DNA of 64,000 nucleotides from Bacteroidales bacterium (GCA_022865305.1 JALHSP010000029.1:1-64000), one strand, 5' to 3'. Positions 1 through 8,992 are shown, numbered from the stretch's first letter. Numbers and translations: made by a program. The notes: generated from the sequence alone by a model not told the origin.

Positions 1-123
1 TGGTTTATGCTAACTAAGAAAAAGCTTGCAAAGAATGATAAAATAAAGCAATGGATCTGGATTACAATTACTTATGCTATGGCTATGGAATTGTATCGCC
101 ACATAACATCAGGCGTATCATAA
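1..123 (+). CDS. C-terminal end of an unidentified protein (cut by window start)
   Basis: The frame is open from the first base and ends with TAA at 121-123, giving 40 residues. The tail is basic (three consecutive lysines early on) followed by a Trp/Ile/Thr-rich, partly hydrophobic stretch and an ending HITSGVS. It could be the tail of a transposase or a small regulatory protein, but the fragment is too short to assign and no catalytic motif is visible. The next gene is on the opposite strand, with only a repeat hairpin between them. Confidence 0.4.
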   Translation, partial: WFMLTKKKLAKNDKIKQWIWITITYAMAMELYRHITSGVS

Positions 124-187
124 TTTATATATGCGCCATTATAATACGTAGATTTTACTAACATAAAACAAAATTAACTTATATTCA

Positions 188-250
188 ATGTATTACACCC
201 CCTTCTTTGCGAAGCAGAGAAGGGGGTAGGGGGGATGAGTACGTGAGATT
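188..250. repeat. Interspersed palindromic repeat, copy 1
   Basis: A C-run/G-run hairpin has arms CCCCCTTCT (198-206) and AGAAGGGGG (218-226), followed by a G-rich stretch and GATGAGTACGTGAGAT. The core CCCCTTCTTTGC plus the AAGCAGAG/GAGCAGAG motif recurs in the larger element at 16020-16163, which also ends in a related GTGAGTTCGTG sequence. I read it as a non-coding dispersed repeat; whether it also terminates transcription between the flanking genes is not clear. Confidence 0.6.
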
Positions 251-273
251 AAGAGAAGGTGGCTAGGGGTTGG

Positions 274-2040
274 CTATCGGTAAAATGCCCAATACCAGAA
301 TGTATTCCCAGCCTGTTTTTTCAGTGCAGGTTCTGCAGCCTGCAGATTTGTTCCGTAAGACTGGAAAATCTGCAGAAATTTATTGAACCGTATTTCGGTA
401 TTGTTATTGATTGCGAGATTTCCGGCAGGAGGCAGGTCCCCGGTGTACAATATCTTTATTGCTATGGCCGCTTCTTCAACATGAACAGGTATACTTGTAA
501 AATCATACCTTCCAAGATTTCCCCATTCTTCAGAAATGCGCTGGTAATCTTTATTTAGAAGAAGATAAGCCAGTTTGTATTCAAATGCTTTTCTGTTCAG
601 AGAATCGGTGGCAATTATTCTCTCGACATTAATAAACGGATCATCTGTGATTGAAAAGAAATCTACAGGGATTTTATTCTTACGCCTGGGTCCTAATTCC
701 GGATGCGAATCAATTGCCAGGTCATTGAACAACAACTTTTCAAATTCTTTGGCTTCATCCATGTAAAACAGGGTTTTCTTCAAAATCAAAATATATTTTT
801 CTGCTGTTTTATAGTTACCGTTTATAAGCTCAGTCTTTATGATCATTTTAAGCCCCTCGGGTGTCAGTCCCTTCATCACCATATATTCATATGCCCACCT
901 GTGAGCCTCATTTACCATACCAATTGTGTAATAAAAATATCCGCCTCTTTTTAAAATTTCCCCGACAATTTCCCATTTAAGAAAAAGAGTGCTGCCATCC
1001 GCACTCTGTGGAAAATGAAAAAGAAGATCGTTAAGCTTCCCCGTTTCGCATAAAGCAATATTATTTAAATAGGCAGTAAGAGTGTTATTTGACGGATTCT
1101 TAATATTGAAATCAATAACCTCCTGGTATTTATTCTCATAAAACAGCTTTTCAACCCAGAAGTATTGCTGAGTCTTTTTATCATATTTAAGGATTGAAAT
1201 TAAAACCATGATAAATACGATGACTATTGATCCGGATAAGGATATTATATTTTCAGATATTTTCTTTCCATACGTATTCTTAATGCATATTTTAGCCAGC
1301 AAGGGTAACAGGGAAAGAACAATAACAACCGCAACAAACAGTCTGATTTGTGAACCGGTTCCGGCCTGTGTATAGGGGAATAGCAGAAGTGTTCCAATGG
1401 TCTGAAAAAACAAATACTCTTTAGATAAGTAAATAATTAATAAATTCAGCAGCCATAGTAAGGTAATTTTAAGCCACCATTTCTCCTGTTTTTTTGACAG
1501 CAGCCAGAGAGAATACATAATGCAAAAGATCCAGGCAAATCCTCCTGTTAAAAAATAAAGTACAGGAGTAAGAATTACCGGAAGCCATCCTTTTAAATAT
1601 TTTATTGCCAGTAAGAAAAAGAGTAACTGGACCAATATCCCGAGATTATTATACAACATGTACTGGTAACTGGTCTGCATGTAAAAGAGGGTAACTCCTT
1701 CCAGCAGAGGAATATATCCGGATTTATTACCAGTTAAAGTTTTGATTATACCTGAAGCTGTTATAACAATGAGCCATATAACAAGTGATGCTATTAAAGC
1801 TCCTGCCAGCGGATAATAATAAAATGTTGAAAGAAATTTTCCGAGATATATTAATAAACCTCCGGGCTGATGCAGATTTTCAACAAGGAAATCGGAAGAG
1901 AAAACAAACAGTGATGATTTCTCCTGGAAGAAAAATATATGGTCGGCAAATAGCCCAAGGAATAAAAACATAAAAAGAAAGAACAGCCTGTATGGCAGGA
2001 AGGCTAGAAACTGATCAGTCCGGTTATTGTTGATTCTCAT
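274..2040 (-). CDS. DUF6057-like polytopic membrane protein with soluble C-terminal half
   Basis: The 588-residue protein has roughly eight hydrophobic helices between residues 12 and 285 (for example 15-33, 78-98, 135-150, 155-180, 233-250, 268-285), then a soluble region to the end. That region has short repeated helical pieces such as YENKYQEVIDFNIKNP near 301, reminiscent of TPR-like repeats. The architecture and the FADHIFFFQEK start resemble Bacteroidota proteins grouped as DUF6057; this assignment is from memory of the family and its function is unknown. The upstream minus-strand lipoprotein gene ends 11 bp before this start, so the two are probably one operon. Expected location: inner membrane. 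Confidence 0.7.
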   Translation of the reverse strand: MRINNNRTDQFLAFLPYRLFFLFMFLFLGLFADHIFFFQEKSSLFVFSSDFLVENLHQPGGLLIYLGKFLSTFYYYPLAGALIASLVIWLIVITASGIIKTLTGNKSGYIPLLEGVTLFYMQTSYQYMLYNNLGILVQLLFFLLAIKYLKGWLPVILTPVLYFLTGGFAWIFCIMYSLWLLSKKQEKWWLKITLLWLLNLLIIYLSKEYLFFQTIGTLLLFPYTQAGTGSQIRLFVAVVIVLSLLPLLAKICIKNTYGKKISENIISLSGSIVIVFIMVLISILKYDKKTQQYFWVEKLFYENKYQEVIDFNIKNPSNNTLTAYLNNIALCETGKLNDLLFHFPQSADGSTLFLKWEIVGEILKRGGYFYYTIGMVNEAHRWAYEYMVMKGLTPEGLKMIIKTELINGNYKTAEKYILILKKTLFYMDEAKEFEKLLFNDLAIDSHPELGPRRKNKIPVDFFSITDDPFINVERIIATDSLNRKAFEYKLAYLLLNKDYQRISEEWGNLGRYDFTSIPVHVEEAAIAIKILYTGDLPPAGNLAINNNTEIRFNKFLQIFQSYGTNLQAAEPALKKQAGNTFWYWAFYR

Positions 2041-2051
2041 TTAAATTAGTG

Positions 2052-3527
2052 TTATTCCCCCGACCATTTAGCCTGGATTGCTCCGGTTTTGGCTGTCTTG
2101 CGTATTTCGCCCGGATTCAGAACGATTTTTACATTTGAAAATTCCGGGATGTTAAAGCTTTTCAGAAAGCGGTCATAAAATTCAGGATCGTCCTGGGGCA
2201 GGATAAATGGTTTGGCTGAATTTCCGTCCTCATCAATATACGAGATATACGGACATGCAGTCAGTCCGTCCCCTCGCTTGCTGCTGAATACCAGCCATCT
2301 GCTGTTAGATGACCACGAATGATAGCTGTCAGTAAAATCGCTGTTCAGATCAAGTCTTACAGCTTCCAGAGATTCCAGGTTGAGTGAATAAAGATCGGTC
2401 TCTTTATGCCAGATAGGGAAGCAACCGAAATCCTGCATGGTCATCACCAGGAATCGGCCATCAGGAGAGATCCTTGGGAATGAGATGCTTTTGTTGATTT
2501 TTGTTGCATCAAAGATCAATTCAGCTACACCGAACTGAAGTTTTTCCTGGTTGAAGAGAACCCTGTAAAGATTATATCTTATCAGTTTGTAGTCGTAGCT
2601 CTCACCGATCTGTGTGGCTCGGCAGAAATATAAATATTTCCCGTCAGGCGTCCATTCGGGGTATGTGTCCATATATTTTTCCTTATCAGGAAACTGGACA
2701 GGAATTATTTCATTGTTTTCAACATCATAAAGAATAAGTGATGATTCAAGATCACTTACCTCAACCTTTTTGTTATCTGCAGAATGAAATTGCTGGACTA
2801 TTTTATTTGATGAAAAAGCGACAAATTTTCCGGAAGGATGCCACCGCGGATAAACAGATCCATTCTTCATTTCCGAAGTCTTAAGATTAGTCTTTTTCAG
2901 TTCCCCCCCTGAATAGAAATAGGTACCGCCCATACTGCCCCTCATGTGAAAAAGAAAATCATCTGACCTGCCGTTATTATAGGAGTGGCAGTTAACGCAA
3001 TTCTCATCTGCTACACTGTTTTCAATAATTGGTCTTTCATGGAAATTTTCAAGGTTACGTTGCTGTATGCTGAGTTCCGCCCAACTCTCATATCCGGGAT
3101 AAAGTAAGCGGTAGGACAAAAAAGGATCAATCGGTTCCAAGGCTATTATGTTTGTGATAGTTTTGAATTTTGTCCAGCCGTTTTTCCTTTGTTTAACAAA
3201 AACATTAATATTAAGGTGCTTAAAAGTTTTTGTCGTCAGCAAATTCTTCCATTTCTTTTGTGGTATCCTGATCTGGCCGTTTTTTGATTTAATTCTGATT
3301 GCCGGTTCGGTTCCGGAAGATAATACCACATAGAATGATGATCCCTCTTCTTTAATAATAAAATTCACTGGGGCAATATTGGAGGGGATTGTGATACCGG
3401 AATAATCAGGATTGATAATGGGTGGTCTGATGATTTCTGAAATATTGCCATCAGGCTTATTGCCACAACCAAAAAGGGCGATAACAACAATAATTAAATA
3501 GGAATTATATTTTAATGATCTTAGCAT
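2052..3527 (-). CDS. PD40/TolB-like propeller lipoprotein with a CxxCH motif
   Basis: The 491-residue protein starts with a lipoprotein signal (lipobox LFGC, Cys21). At residues 177-181 it has CVNCH, the form of a covalent c-type haem site, or alternatively a metal site. From about residue 205 there are PD40-type propeller repeats, recognisable by YPRWHPSGKFVAFSS, YPEWTPDGKYLYF, FPRISPDGRFLVM and a final HSWSSNSRWLVFSS. It is transcribed with the downstream DUF6057-like gene (11 bp apart). A TAAATTTG -7 element lies on the minus strand at 3558-3565, without a good -33 box. Likely periplasm-facing outer-membrane or inner-membrane lipoprotein; substrate unknown. Confidence 0.7.
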   Translation of the reverse strand: MLRSLKYNSYLIIVVIALFGCGNKPDGNISEIIRPPIINPDYSGITIPSNIAPVNFIIKEEGSSFYVVLSSGTEPAIRIKSKNGQIRIPQKKWKNLLTTKTFKHLNINVFVKQRKNGWTKFKTITNIIALEPIDPFLSYRLLYPGYESWAELSIQQRNLENFHERPIIENSVADENCVNCHSYNNGRSDDFLFHMRGSMGGTYFYSGGELKKTNLKTSEMKNGSVYPRWHPSGKFVAFSSNKIVQQFHSADNKKVEVSDLESSLILYDVENNEIIPVQFPDKEKYMDTYPEWTPDGKYLYFCRATQIGESYDYKLIRYNLYRVLFNQEKLQFGVAELIFDATKINKSISFPRISPDGRFLVMTMQDFGCFPIWHKETDLYSLNLESLEAVRLDLNSDFTDSYHSWSSNSRWLVFSSKRGDGLTACPYISYIDEDGNSAKPFILPQDDPEFYDRFLKSFNIPEFSNVKIVLNPGEIRKTAKTGAIQAKWSGE

Positions 3528-3757
3528 AATAATATTATTGTTCAGGCCATACGTTCACAAATTTAATATCTTTTTGGGATTGTGAAGAATCAACGGAATA
3601 AATCGGTTACAGGTCATAATCACTACAATTTTGTCCCTGACGGGACAATGGCCATACTCCAGGGAATCCTTTTTTAAAATATCATATCCCTACCGGACAA
3701 AAACCTTCCATGGATCATTCCTGATTTTCGTTAAAAAAGATTAAAATCTGATTAATG

Positions 3758-3789
3758 TTTGATTTTTAAAAACACTATATTTACATTTG
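3758..3789 (+). promoter_or_regulatory. Bacteroidota-type promoter for the oxidoreductase/isomerase operon
   Basis: TTTG at 3758-3761, a 20-base spacer, then TACATTTG at 3782-3789 match the known Bacteroidota -33 TTTG / -7 TAnnTTTG pattern. Transcription would start near 3796, giving a leader of about 50 bases before the ATG at 3848. The remainder of the gap, 3528-3757, shows no gene; it has a lone GGTTACA half-site at 3605-3611. Confidence 0.65.
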
Positions 3790-3805
3790 GTTACAATCTG
3801 TAACC
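3789..3805. promoter_or_regulatory. Perfect palindromic operator overlapping the transcription start
   Basis: GGTTACA-ATC-TGTAACC is a perfect 7+3+7 inverted repeat starting on the last base of the -7 element and covering the predicted start site. That position suits a repressor site; LacI- or GntR-type regulators use palindromes of this size. No regulator gene is adjacent, so the cognate protein is unknown. Confidence 0.55.
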
Positions 3806-3847
3806 TTGATAGCCAATTATTTTAAGTTCTTATTAATCTAATCTGAT

Positions 3848-5278
3848 ATGAAAAAATCAAGAATTTCAAGACGTAATTTTATGGGCAAAGCTGCAACAGT
3901 TGGTGCAGCGGGTATTATCGCCCCGGCAATTATCACCAGTTGCAGCAGCGACAAGGGTGCTACATTCACACCGGTGCCTGAAGGGACATGGCTCGACCAG
4001 GCTCCGGACGGACCTGTTCTTAAAGCCGGCGTTATTGGTTGCGGTGGCCGCGGATCAGGCGCTGCAATTAATTTCCTCAATGCAGGGCCAAATCTTCAGA
4101 TCACTGCCCTTGGGGACACATTCAGAGATCGGCTCGATCAGTGCAAAGCAGGTATTTTAAAACAAAAGGGACAGGAAGTTCCGGAAGAAAATTGCTTTGT
4201 AGGATTCGATGCGTACCAGAAAGTGATTGACTCGGGTGTTGATATTATAATCACAGCTACTCCTCCGTACTTCCGCCCGGAGATACTTGCAGCTGCGGTT
4301 GCAGCCCGTAAACATGTTTTTGCAGAAAAACCGGTTTGTGTTGATCCGGTTGGAGCAAGGTCAGTTATGGCAACAGCATTAAAAGCTAAAGAGATGGGAT
4401 TAACAATTGTAACCGGGACACAAAGGCGCCACCAGCGTAATTTTGTTCACACTTATCAACAGGTTAAAGCAGGTGCGATCGGCGAAATTGTTGGTGGAAA
4501 TTTTTGGTGGAACGGAGGTAAGTTATGGCATCGTGAGAATACTCCTACCTGGACAGAAATGGAATGGATGATCCGCGACTGGGTTAACTGGATCTGGCTC
4601 TCCGGGGATCATATTGTTGAACAACATGTACATAACCTCGACGTTATGCACTGGTTTTTTGGTACCCATCCTATAGCAGCACGTGGTATGGGATCGAGGC
4701 AAAGACGAGTTACAGGTGACCAGTTCGATAATTTTGCAGTAGAGTATGTATTTGAAAACGGTACGCATGTTCACAGTCAGTGCCGTCAGATAGATGGGTG
4801 CTGGAATATGGAGGCAAACCGGGTGCAGGGCACAAAAGGCTCCTCAAACTGCCAGGATTCAATTCTCGACCTTTCAGGTACCGAAATATGGAAGTATGCA
4901 TATCCTAAAGATGAGCAAGGTCAGGAATCAAGAAGGTTAATGAAGCCTGCTATGGATCAGGAGCATGTCGATTTTGTAACTTCCATACGCAACAACCAGG
5001 CTTTCAATGAACTTGAAAACACAGCAATATCAACAATGATCGCAATTATGGGACGTGTTTCAGCTTATACAGGTAAAGAGACTACGTGGGATGAAATGAT
5101 GAATTCAGATATGAAACTTGGTCCGAAAGTGTTTGCTCTTGGTCCGGTTGATGTTCCAAAAGAGGTTCCAATTCCAGGGGAGGCTTATAACCCGATAGCA
5201 GAACAACAGAGAGCTGCTGAAAGAGCTGCCGCAAGAGCTAAACAACAGCAAAGCGGAACTCCGAGACCTAACAATTAA
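3848..5278 (+). CDS. Tat-exported Gfo/Idh/MocA-family oxidoreductase
   Basis: The 476-residue protein begins with a twin-arginine signal (SRRNFMGKAAT, residues 8-18) and a hydrophobic stretch ending IITSC, so it may be a Tat-exported lipoprotein anchored at Cys32. A Rossmann nucleotide-binding motif follows (AGVIGCGGRGSG), then the AEKPVCVD segment with the catalytic-type lysine of the family, and the C-terminal Gfo/Idh/MocA domain. The last ~40 residues are a low-complexity Ala/Arg/Gln tail. Members oxidise or reduce sugars, cyclitols or glycosides with bound NAD(P); the substrate cannot be read from sequence. It is cotranscribed with a TIM-barrel isomerase 33 bp downstream, a common pairing in sugar catabolism. 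ATG 3848 gives the intact Tat signal. Confidence 0.9.
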   Translation: MKKSRISRRNFMGKAATVGAAGIIAPAIITSCSSDKGATFTPVPEGTWLDQAPDGPVLKAGVIGCGGRGSGAAINFLNAGPNLQITALGDTFRDRLDQCKAGILKQKGQEVPEENCFVGFDAYQKVIDSGVDIIITATPPYFRPEILAAAVAARKHVFAEKPVCVDPVGARSVMATALKAKEMGLTIVTGTQRRHQRNFVHTYQQVKAGAIGEIVGGNFWWNGGKLWHRENTPTWTEMEWMIRDWVNWIWLSGDHIVEQHVHNLDVMHWFFGTHPIAARGMGSRQRRVTGDQFDNFAVEYVFENGTHVHSQCRQIDGCWNMEANRVQGTKGSSNCQDSILDLSGTEIWKYAYPKDEQGQESRRLMKPAMDQEHVDFVTSIRNNQAFNELENTAISTMIAIMGRVSAYTGKETTWDEMMNSDMKLGPKVFALGPVDVPKEVPIPGEAYNPIAEQQRAAERAAARAKQQQSGTPRPNN

Positions 5279-5311
5279 GGATTAAATAAATATTATTTGA
5301 AACAAATAATT

Positions 5312-6259
5312 ATGAAAAACTCAAGAAGAGATTTCATAAGAAGAGCATCAACTACAGGAGCCGCCATTTTGGCTGCTCCTGCAGTTTTTGGGTCATCTGC
5401 AGCTTCAAGGCAACAGAAGGCAGCAGATGCTGTAACACCGTTCAAGCTTAAATACGCCCCGGGACTGGGCATGTTCCGCCAGAATGCCGGCCAGGATCTT
5501 GTGGATAATATCAAATTCTGTCATGACCAGGGATTTCCTGCAGTATTTGATAACGGGCTGATGAGGCGAACTCCTGAAGACCAGGATAAAATCGTAAATG
5601 AGCTGAAACGCCTGGGCATGGATATCGGACCCTATGTCCTTATGGCAGATTCAGGGAAGCAGGATTTTGTCCTGAACAGCCAGGAGATCCGCGATTCACT
5701 GATTGCCAGGATGAAGGAAGGGGTTGAAGTATCAAAAAGGACAGGTGCAAAACAGGCGCTTGTGGTCCCCGGGAGGTATGATATGAAACTTCACATGGAT
5801 TACCAGACAGCCAATGTAATTGATAACCTCAGATTTTGCTGCGATATAATGGAACCGGAAGGAATAACAATTGTTCTTGAACCGTTAAATCATTATATCA
5901 ACCACCCGGGATTGTTCCTGACCGGCATTCCTCAGGCATACGCGATCTGCAGGGCAGTAAACAGGCCTTCTTGCAAGATCCTTAACGACATTTACCACCA
6001 GCAGATATCCGAGGGTAATCTTATCCCTAACATAGAGGCTGCCTGGAATGAGATCGGTGCTTTCCACCTCGGTGACAGCCCCGGCAGGAATGAGCCCACC
6101 ACAGGTGAGATAAACTACAAGAATATCTTCAAGTACCTCTATAAGAAGAACTATGACAGGACTCTTTGTATGGAGCATGGTATAAGCAACAGAGGCACCA
6201 AGGAAGGTGAACTGAGAGTAATACAGGCATACCGCGAATGTGATAGCTTTGAAGTATAA
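5312..6259 (+). CDS. Tat-exported sugar isomerase/epimerase-like TIM-barrel protein
   Basis: The 315-residue protein opens with a twin-arginine signal (NSRRDFIRRAS) and an Ala-rich hydrophobic segment. The body is an AP-endonuclease-2-type TIM barrel like hydroxypyruvate isomerases and sugar epimerases: likely metal ligands lie in VLEPLNHY, ILNDIYHQQ, FHLGDSPGR and CMEHG. A TTG five codons upstream (5297) is possible, but ATG 5312 places the Tat motif at the usual distance from the start. It lies between the oxidoreductase and a strong terminator, so the two form a two-gene operon. Role inferred: periplasmic keto-sugar or hydroxyacid isomerisation linked to the oxidoreductase; substrate unknown. 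Confidence 0.85.
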   Translation: MKNSRRDFIRRASTTGAAILAAPAVFGSSAASRQQKAADAVTPFKLKYAPGLGMFRQNAGQDLVDNIKFCHDQGFPAVFDNGLMRRTPEDQDKIVNELKRLGMDIGPYVLMADSGKQDFVLNSQEIRDSLIARMKEGVEVSKRTGAKQALVVPGRYDMKLHMDYQTANVIDNLRFCCDIMEPEGITIVLEPLNHYINHPGLFLTGIPQAYAICRAVNRPSCKILNDIYHQQISEGNLIPNIEAAWNEIGAFHLGDSPGRNEPTTGEINYKNIFKYLYKKNYDRTLCMEHGISNRGTKEGELRVIQAYRECDSFEV

Positions 6260-6268
6260 AAAATGGTA

Positions 6269-6300
6269 AAAGAGGCTGAGAAATCAGCCTCTTTCTTTTT
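6269..6300 (+). terminator. Intrinsic terminator after the isomerase gene
   Basis: An 11-bp perfect stem AAAGAGGCTGA / TCAGCCTCTTT (6269-6279 and 6284-6294) with a GAAA tetraloop is followed by CTTTTT. It lies 9 bp after the stop codon at 6259. Confidence 0.9.
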
Positions 6301-6316
6301 AAAATCCTGAATATCA

Positions 6317-7195
6317 ATGAAAAAGGTTATTCATTTGCTGTTGTTTTTTCTTACTTTATTTACTTATTCCCAGGTCAAAATCACCAAACCTTATCTGCGA
6401 ATTCCCATTGTTGACCTCGATAAAGAATCATTCCGTCAGGTTGTTGTTGACCGTGAAGATGGGCAGTATCTGGGCCATACTACAACTGTCCTTCTTGAAG
6501 ACGGCAGGACAATATTAACTGTATATCCAAAAGGCCATGGCCGGGGTGCAATTATCTATAAGAAAAGTACCGACGGAGGGCTGACATGGAGCGACCGGAT
6601 CCCGGTGCCAGAAAGCTGGGAGACTTCAATGGAAGTACCAACCATTTACAGAGTAATTGATGCAAACGGGGAAAAGAGACTCATCGTGTTTTCCGGCCTC
6701 TATCCGGCAAGAATGGCTCATTCAGAAGATGATGGCAATACATGGAGCGATCCGAAACCGCTTCCGAATGAACTTACAGGTGACAGGCATGTGCTCAAAT
6801 ATACACCCGACGGGCGTCTGCTAGTTGTCTTCAGAGATATTAGTCCTTTGAGTACCAGGCCTGATCTGCAAAAAATTGCAAAGGAGAGAAACGAGGTCAA
6901 CATGAGTGCAATAGCGGCTGAAACGGGTCAGGGAAGCCCCACCGAAGGTGACTGGGTTGGATGGGTCGGCACCTGGAAAGACCTGGTGAAAGGTAAAAAG
7001 GGACAATACAGGATAAGGTTTAAAGATAATATGCACAGATGGGATTGCTGTTATCCGGGTGTTGAATTGCTGCCGGATGAAACATTTGTTGTGACCACAT
7101 ACGGGCATTGGGAAAAGTATAAGCAGCCATATATTTTATGTGTCAGATTCAAAATGAAAGAACTTGATGACAGTCTGCAGAAAAACAAATTATAA
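6317..7195 (+). CDS. Secreted sialidase-fold (BNR/Asp-box) protein
   Basis: The 292-residue protein has an N-terminal signal peptide (hydrophobic residues 4-17, then YSQ). Two Asp boxes, STDGGLTWS near residue 84 and SEDDGNTWS near 136, define the sialidase-type beta-propeller. DGRTILTVYPKGHGRGA and the late GVELLPDETFVVTTYGHW also fit this fold. At 292 residues it is shorter than typical GH33 sialidases and I cannot identify the full arginine triad, so enzymatic activity is uncertain. It sits 57 bp after the preceding gene, beyond its terminator, and 21 bp before a lactonase-type gene, so these two may share a transcript. Confidence 0.8.
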   Translation: MKKVIHLLLFFLTLFTYSQVKITKPYLRIPIVDLDKESFRQVVVDREDGQYLGHTTTVLLEDGRTILTVYPKGHGRGAIIYKKSTDGGLTWSDRIPVPESWETSMEVPTIYRVIDANGEKRLIVFSGLYPARMAHSEDDGNTWSDPKPLPNELTGDRHVLKYTPDGRLLVVFRDISPLSTRPDLQKIAKERNEVNMSAIAAETGQGSPTEGDWVGWVGTWKDLVKGKKGQYRIRFKDNMHRWDCCYPGVELLPDETFVVTTYGHWEKYKQPYILCVRFKMKELDDSLQKNKL

Positions 7196-7216
7196 ATCAA
7201 AATATCATATATCAAT

Positions 7217-8335
7217 ATGAAGAGAAATCATATAATCTGTTATTCGCTTGTTGTGATTTTCGGATTAATAAGTTCAGGATGCAGGGAAAATCCAAAACTT
7301 TTTGCCGGAGGATTCACAAAAGGTGACGAAAAAGGGATGTATGTCTTTGAGTTTAATAGCAGGGACGGAGGTCTGGAACTTATTTCACAACCGGATGTAG
7401 GTCCCAGTCCGTCATATTTTTGTTTTTCGGATAAACACAGTTTGATCTATGCTTTAAATGAGGTGATGGAGTTCAAAGGAAGTTTTGGCGGAGGTCTTAC
7501 TACATTAAAATATGACATAAAAAACGGACAGTTTGAAAAGCTGAATGAGATGCTGATCCCTTATGCGGGACCCTGTTATATTTCAATGTCACCGGACAGC
7601 GGCTTTATATTTATAGCAAATTATTCGAATGGTTCAGTCGTTGTTGTCAAGCTTGATGAAGCCGGCATACCGGAAAGCATTACGGATACTATTCTATATG
7701 TCAAAGAAGAACCTGACAGATCCCATGCTCATATGATCCTTAACGATCCTGGAGGAAAGCATATCTATCTGACTGATCTGGGTCTTGATCGGATATTAAG
7801 ATATAATTTTGACAGGCAATCAGGTAAACTGCATCTGACTGAAAATGGTATAACCACTCTGCCAGTACGCTCAGGTCCGCGACATTTTGTTTTCAATTCT
7901 GATGGCTCGAAATTGTACATTATCAATGAGCTTGGTTCAACTATAATGGTCTTCGATGTTGATGAAACAATGGGATTAAAGTTGATTCAGACATTACCGA
8001 CTGTCAGAAAAGGATTTGAAGGGAATAATTATTGTGCTGACATACATATCGGTAATAACGGAAAATTTCTTTACGGATCGAACAGGGGTGAAAATACGAT
8101 TGTAATTTTTAATATAGCTGAAGATGGTATATTAAACCTTGCAGGGCACATTACATGCGGAGGTGACTGGCCAAGAAATTTTGTGATTGATCCTTCAGGG
8201 AAATTTCTTCTTGTAGGGAATCAGAAATCGGATCAGATTTCAGTTTTTAAAATCAATAGAAAAACAGGGATCCCAGAAGGCCCTGTCAATAGTGCAAGCA
8301 TGAAAATGCCTGCCTGTCTGAAATTCCGGAACTAG
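7217..8335 (+). CDS. Lactonase-family seven-bladed propeller lipoprotein
   Basis: The 372-residue protein has a lipoprotein signal (ISSGC, Cys22). The mature part matches the 6-phosphogluconolactonase/YbhE-type propeller: KLFAGGFTKGDEKGMYVFEF at the start, then PGGKHIYLTDLGLDRILRY, SGPRHFVFNSDGSKLYIINE, GKFLYGSNRGENTIVIF and GGDWPRNFVIDPSGKFLLVG in successive blades. Family enzymes hydrolyse sugar lactones, which would fit the oxidoreductase and isomerase upstream (lactone product, then opening); that link is inference. Lipidation suggests periplasmic or surface location rather than the cytoplasmic pentose-phosphate role of E. coli Pgl. It converges on the hydrolase gene, with stop codons one base apart. 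Confidence 0.82.
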   Translation: MKRNHIICYSLVVIFGLISSGCRENPKLFAGGFTKGDEKGMYVFEFNSRDGGLELISQPDVGPSPSYFCFSDKHSLIYALNEVMEFKGSFGGGLTTLKYDIKNGQFEKLNEMLIPYAGPCYISMSPDSGFIFIANYSNGSVVVVKLDEAGIPESITDTILYVKEEPDRSHAHMILNDPGGKHIYLTDLGLDRILRYNFDRQSGKLHLTENGITTLPVRSGPRHFVFNSDGSKLYIINELGSTIMVFDVDETMGLKLIQTLPTVRKGFEGNNYCADIHIGNNGKFLYGSNRGENTIVIFNIAEDGILNLAGHITCGGDWPRNFVIDPSGKFLLVGNQKSDQISVFKINRKTGIPEGPVNSASMKMPACLKFRN

Positions 8336-8336
8336 A

Positions 8337-8918
8337 TTATTTTTTCTTCAGGAATTCCTCAGTACTCATAATTGTTGCATATGAACGAAGCGTGCTTAAT
8401 GTTGAATAATGCACATCCTCCGATCTGATAACCATATCTCCGAATTTAAGATCTTTTGTTGCACATGCATCATGAATAAGGGTGCATTTATAACCAAGAT
8501 CGCTTGCTGCCCTGGTTGCTGCTTCCACACACATATGGGTCTGCATGCCGCAAATTACCAGGGTATCAATTCCCTGGGACTTTAAATATTCGGACAGGAA
8601 GGTTCCTTTAAAGCTGTTTACCTCACTTTTAGAGATAATCTTTTCATCAGGCAAAGGTCTGACAATATCATTTATTTTTCCGCCAGGTTCAGAGTCGTGA
8701 CGCACATGGACAACAAGCAGTTTTCTGTTTCTGAATAGTTCTATCAACCTTGCAGCATTTATAGCTGCTTTCTCCGGTTCAACAAGCGTCGATTTTCCCC
8801 CCGGGAAGTAGAAATCCTGGATATCAATAAGCAACAACGCTGATTTACTTCCCTGTGCTGAAATGCATGACAGGATGACCACAGGGATAACTAAAGTCAA
8901 AAATATTTTTTTTATCAT
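8337..8918 (-). CDS. Exported isochorismatase-family cysteine hydrolase
   Basis: The 193-residue protein contains the isochorismatase-fold triad segments: LLLIDIQDFYFPGG (Asp), a lysine region before FKGTFLSEYLKS, and VICGMQTHMCVEAATRAA with the nucleophilic cysteine. I chose the ATG at 8918 because it yields a clean signal peptide with lipobox-like LSC; an earlier in-frame start at 9005 would run through the palindrome at 8993-9016. A TACATTTG -7 element lies on the minus strand at 8960-8967. Family members hydrolyse amides such as nicotinamide or N-carbamoyl compounds; the substrate here is unknown. Export is unusual for the fold but recurs in Bacteroidota. Confidence 0.8.
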   Translation of the reverse strand: MIKKIFLTLVIPVVILSCISAQGSKSALLLIDIQDFYFPGGKSTLVEPEKAAINAARLIELFRNRKLLVVHVRHDSEPGGKINDIVRPLPDEKIISKSEVNSFKGTFLSEYLKSQGIDTLVICGMQTHMCVEAATRAASDLGYKCTLIHDACATKDLKFGDMVIRSEDVHYSTLSTLRSYATIMSTEEFLKKK

Positions 8919-8992
8919 ATATAATGTCTGATGGAAATTCTTATTTTGATACCGGGATACAAATGTAGATAAATCTTTTATATACAATTCAG

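Noticed and set aside
1-123. Transposase tail
   Set aside because: Forty residues without a DDE or other catalytic motif and no terminal inverted repeat nearby; left unassigned.
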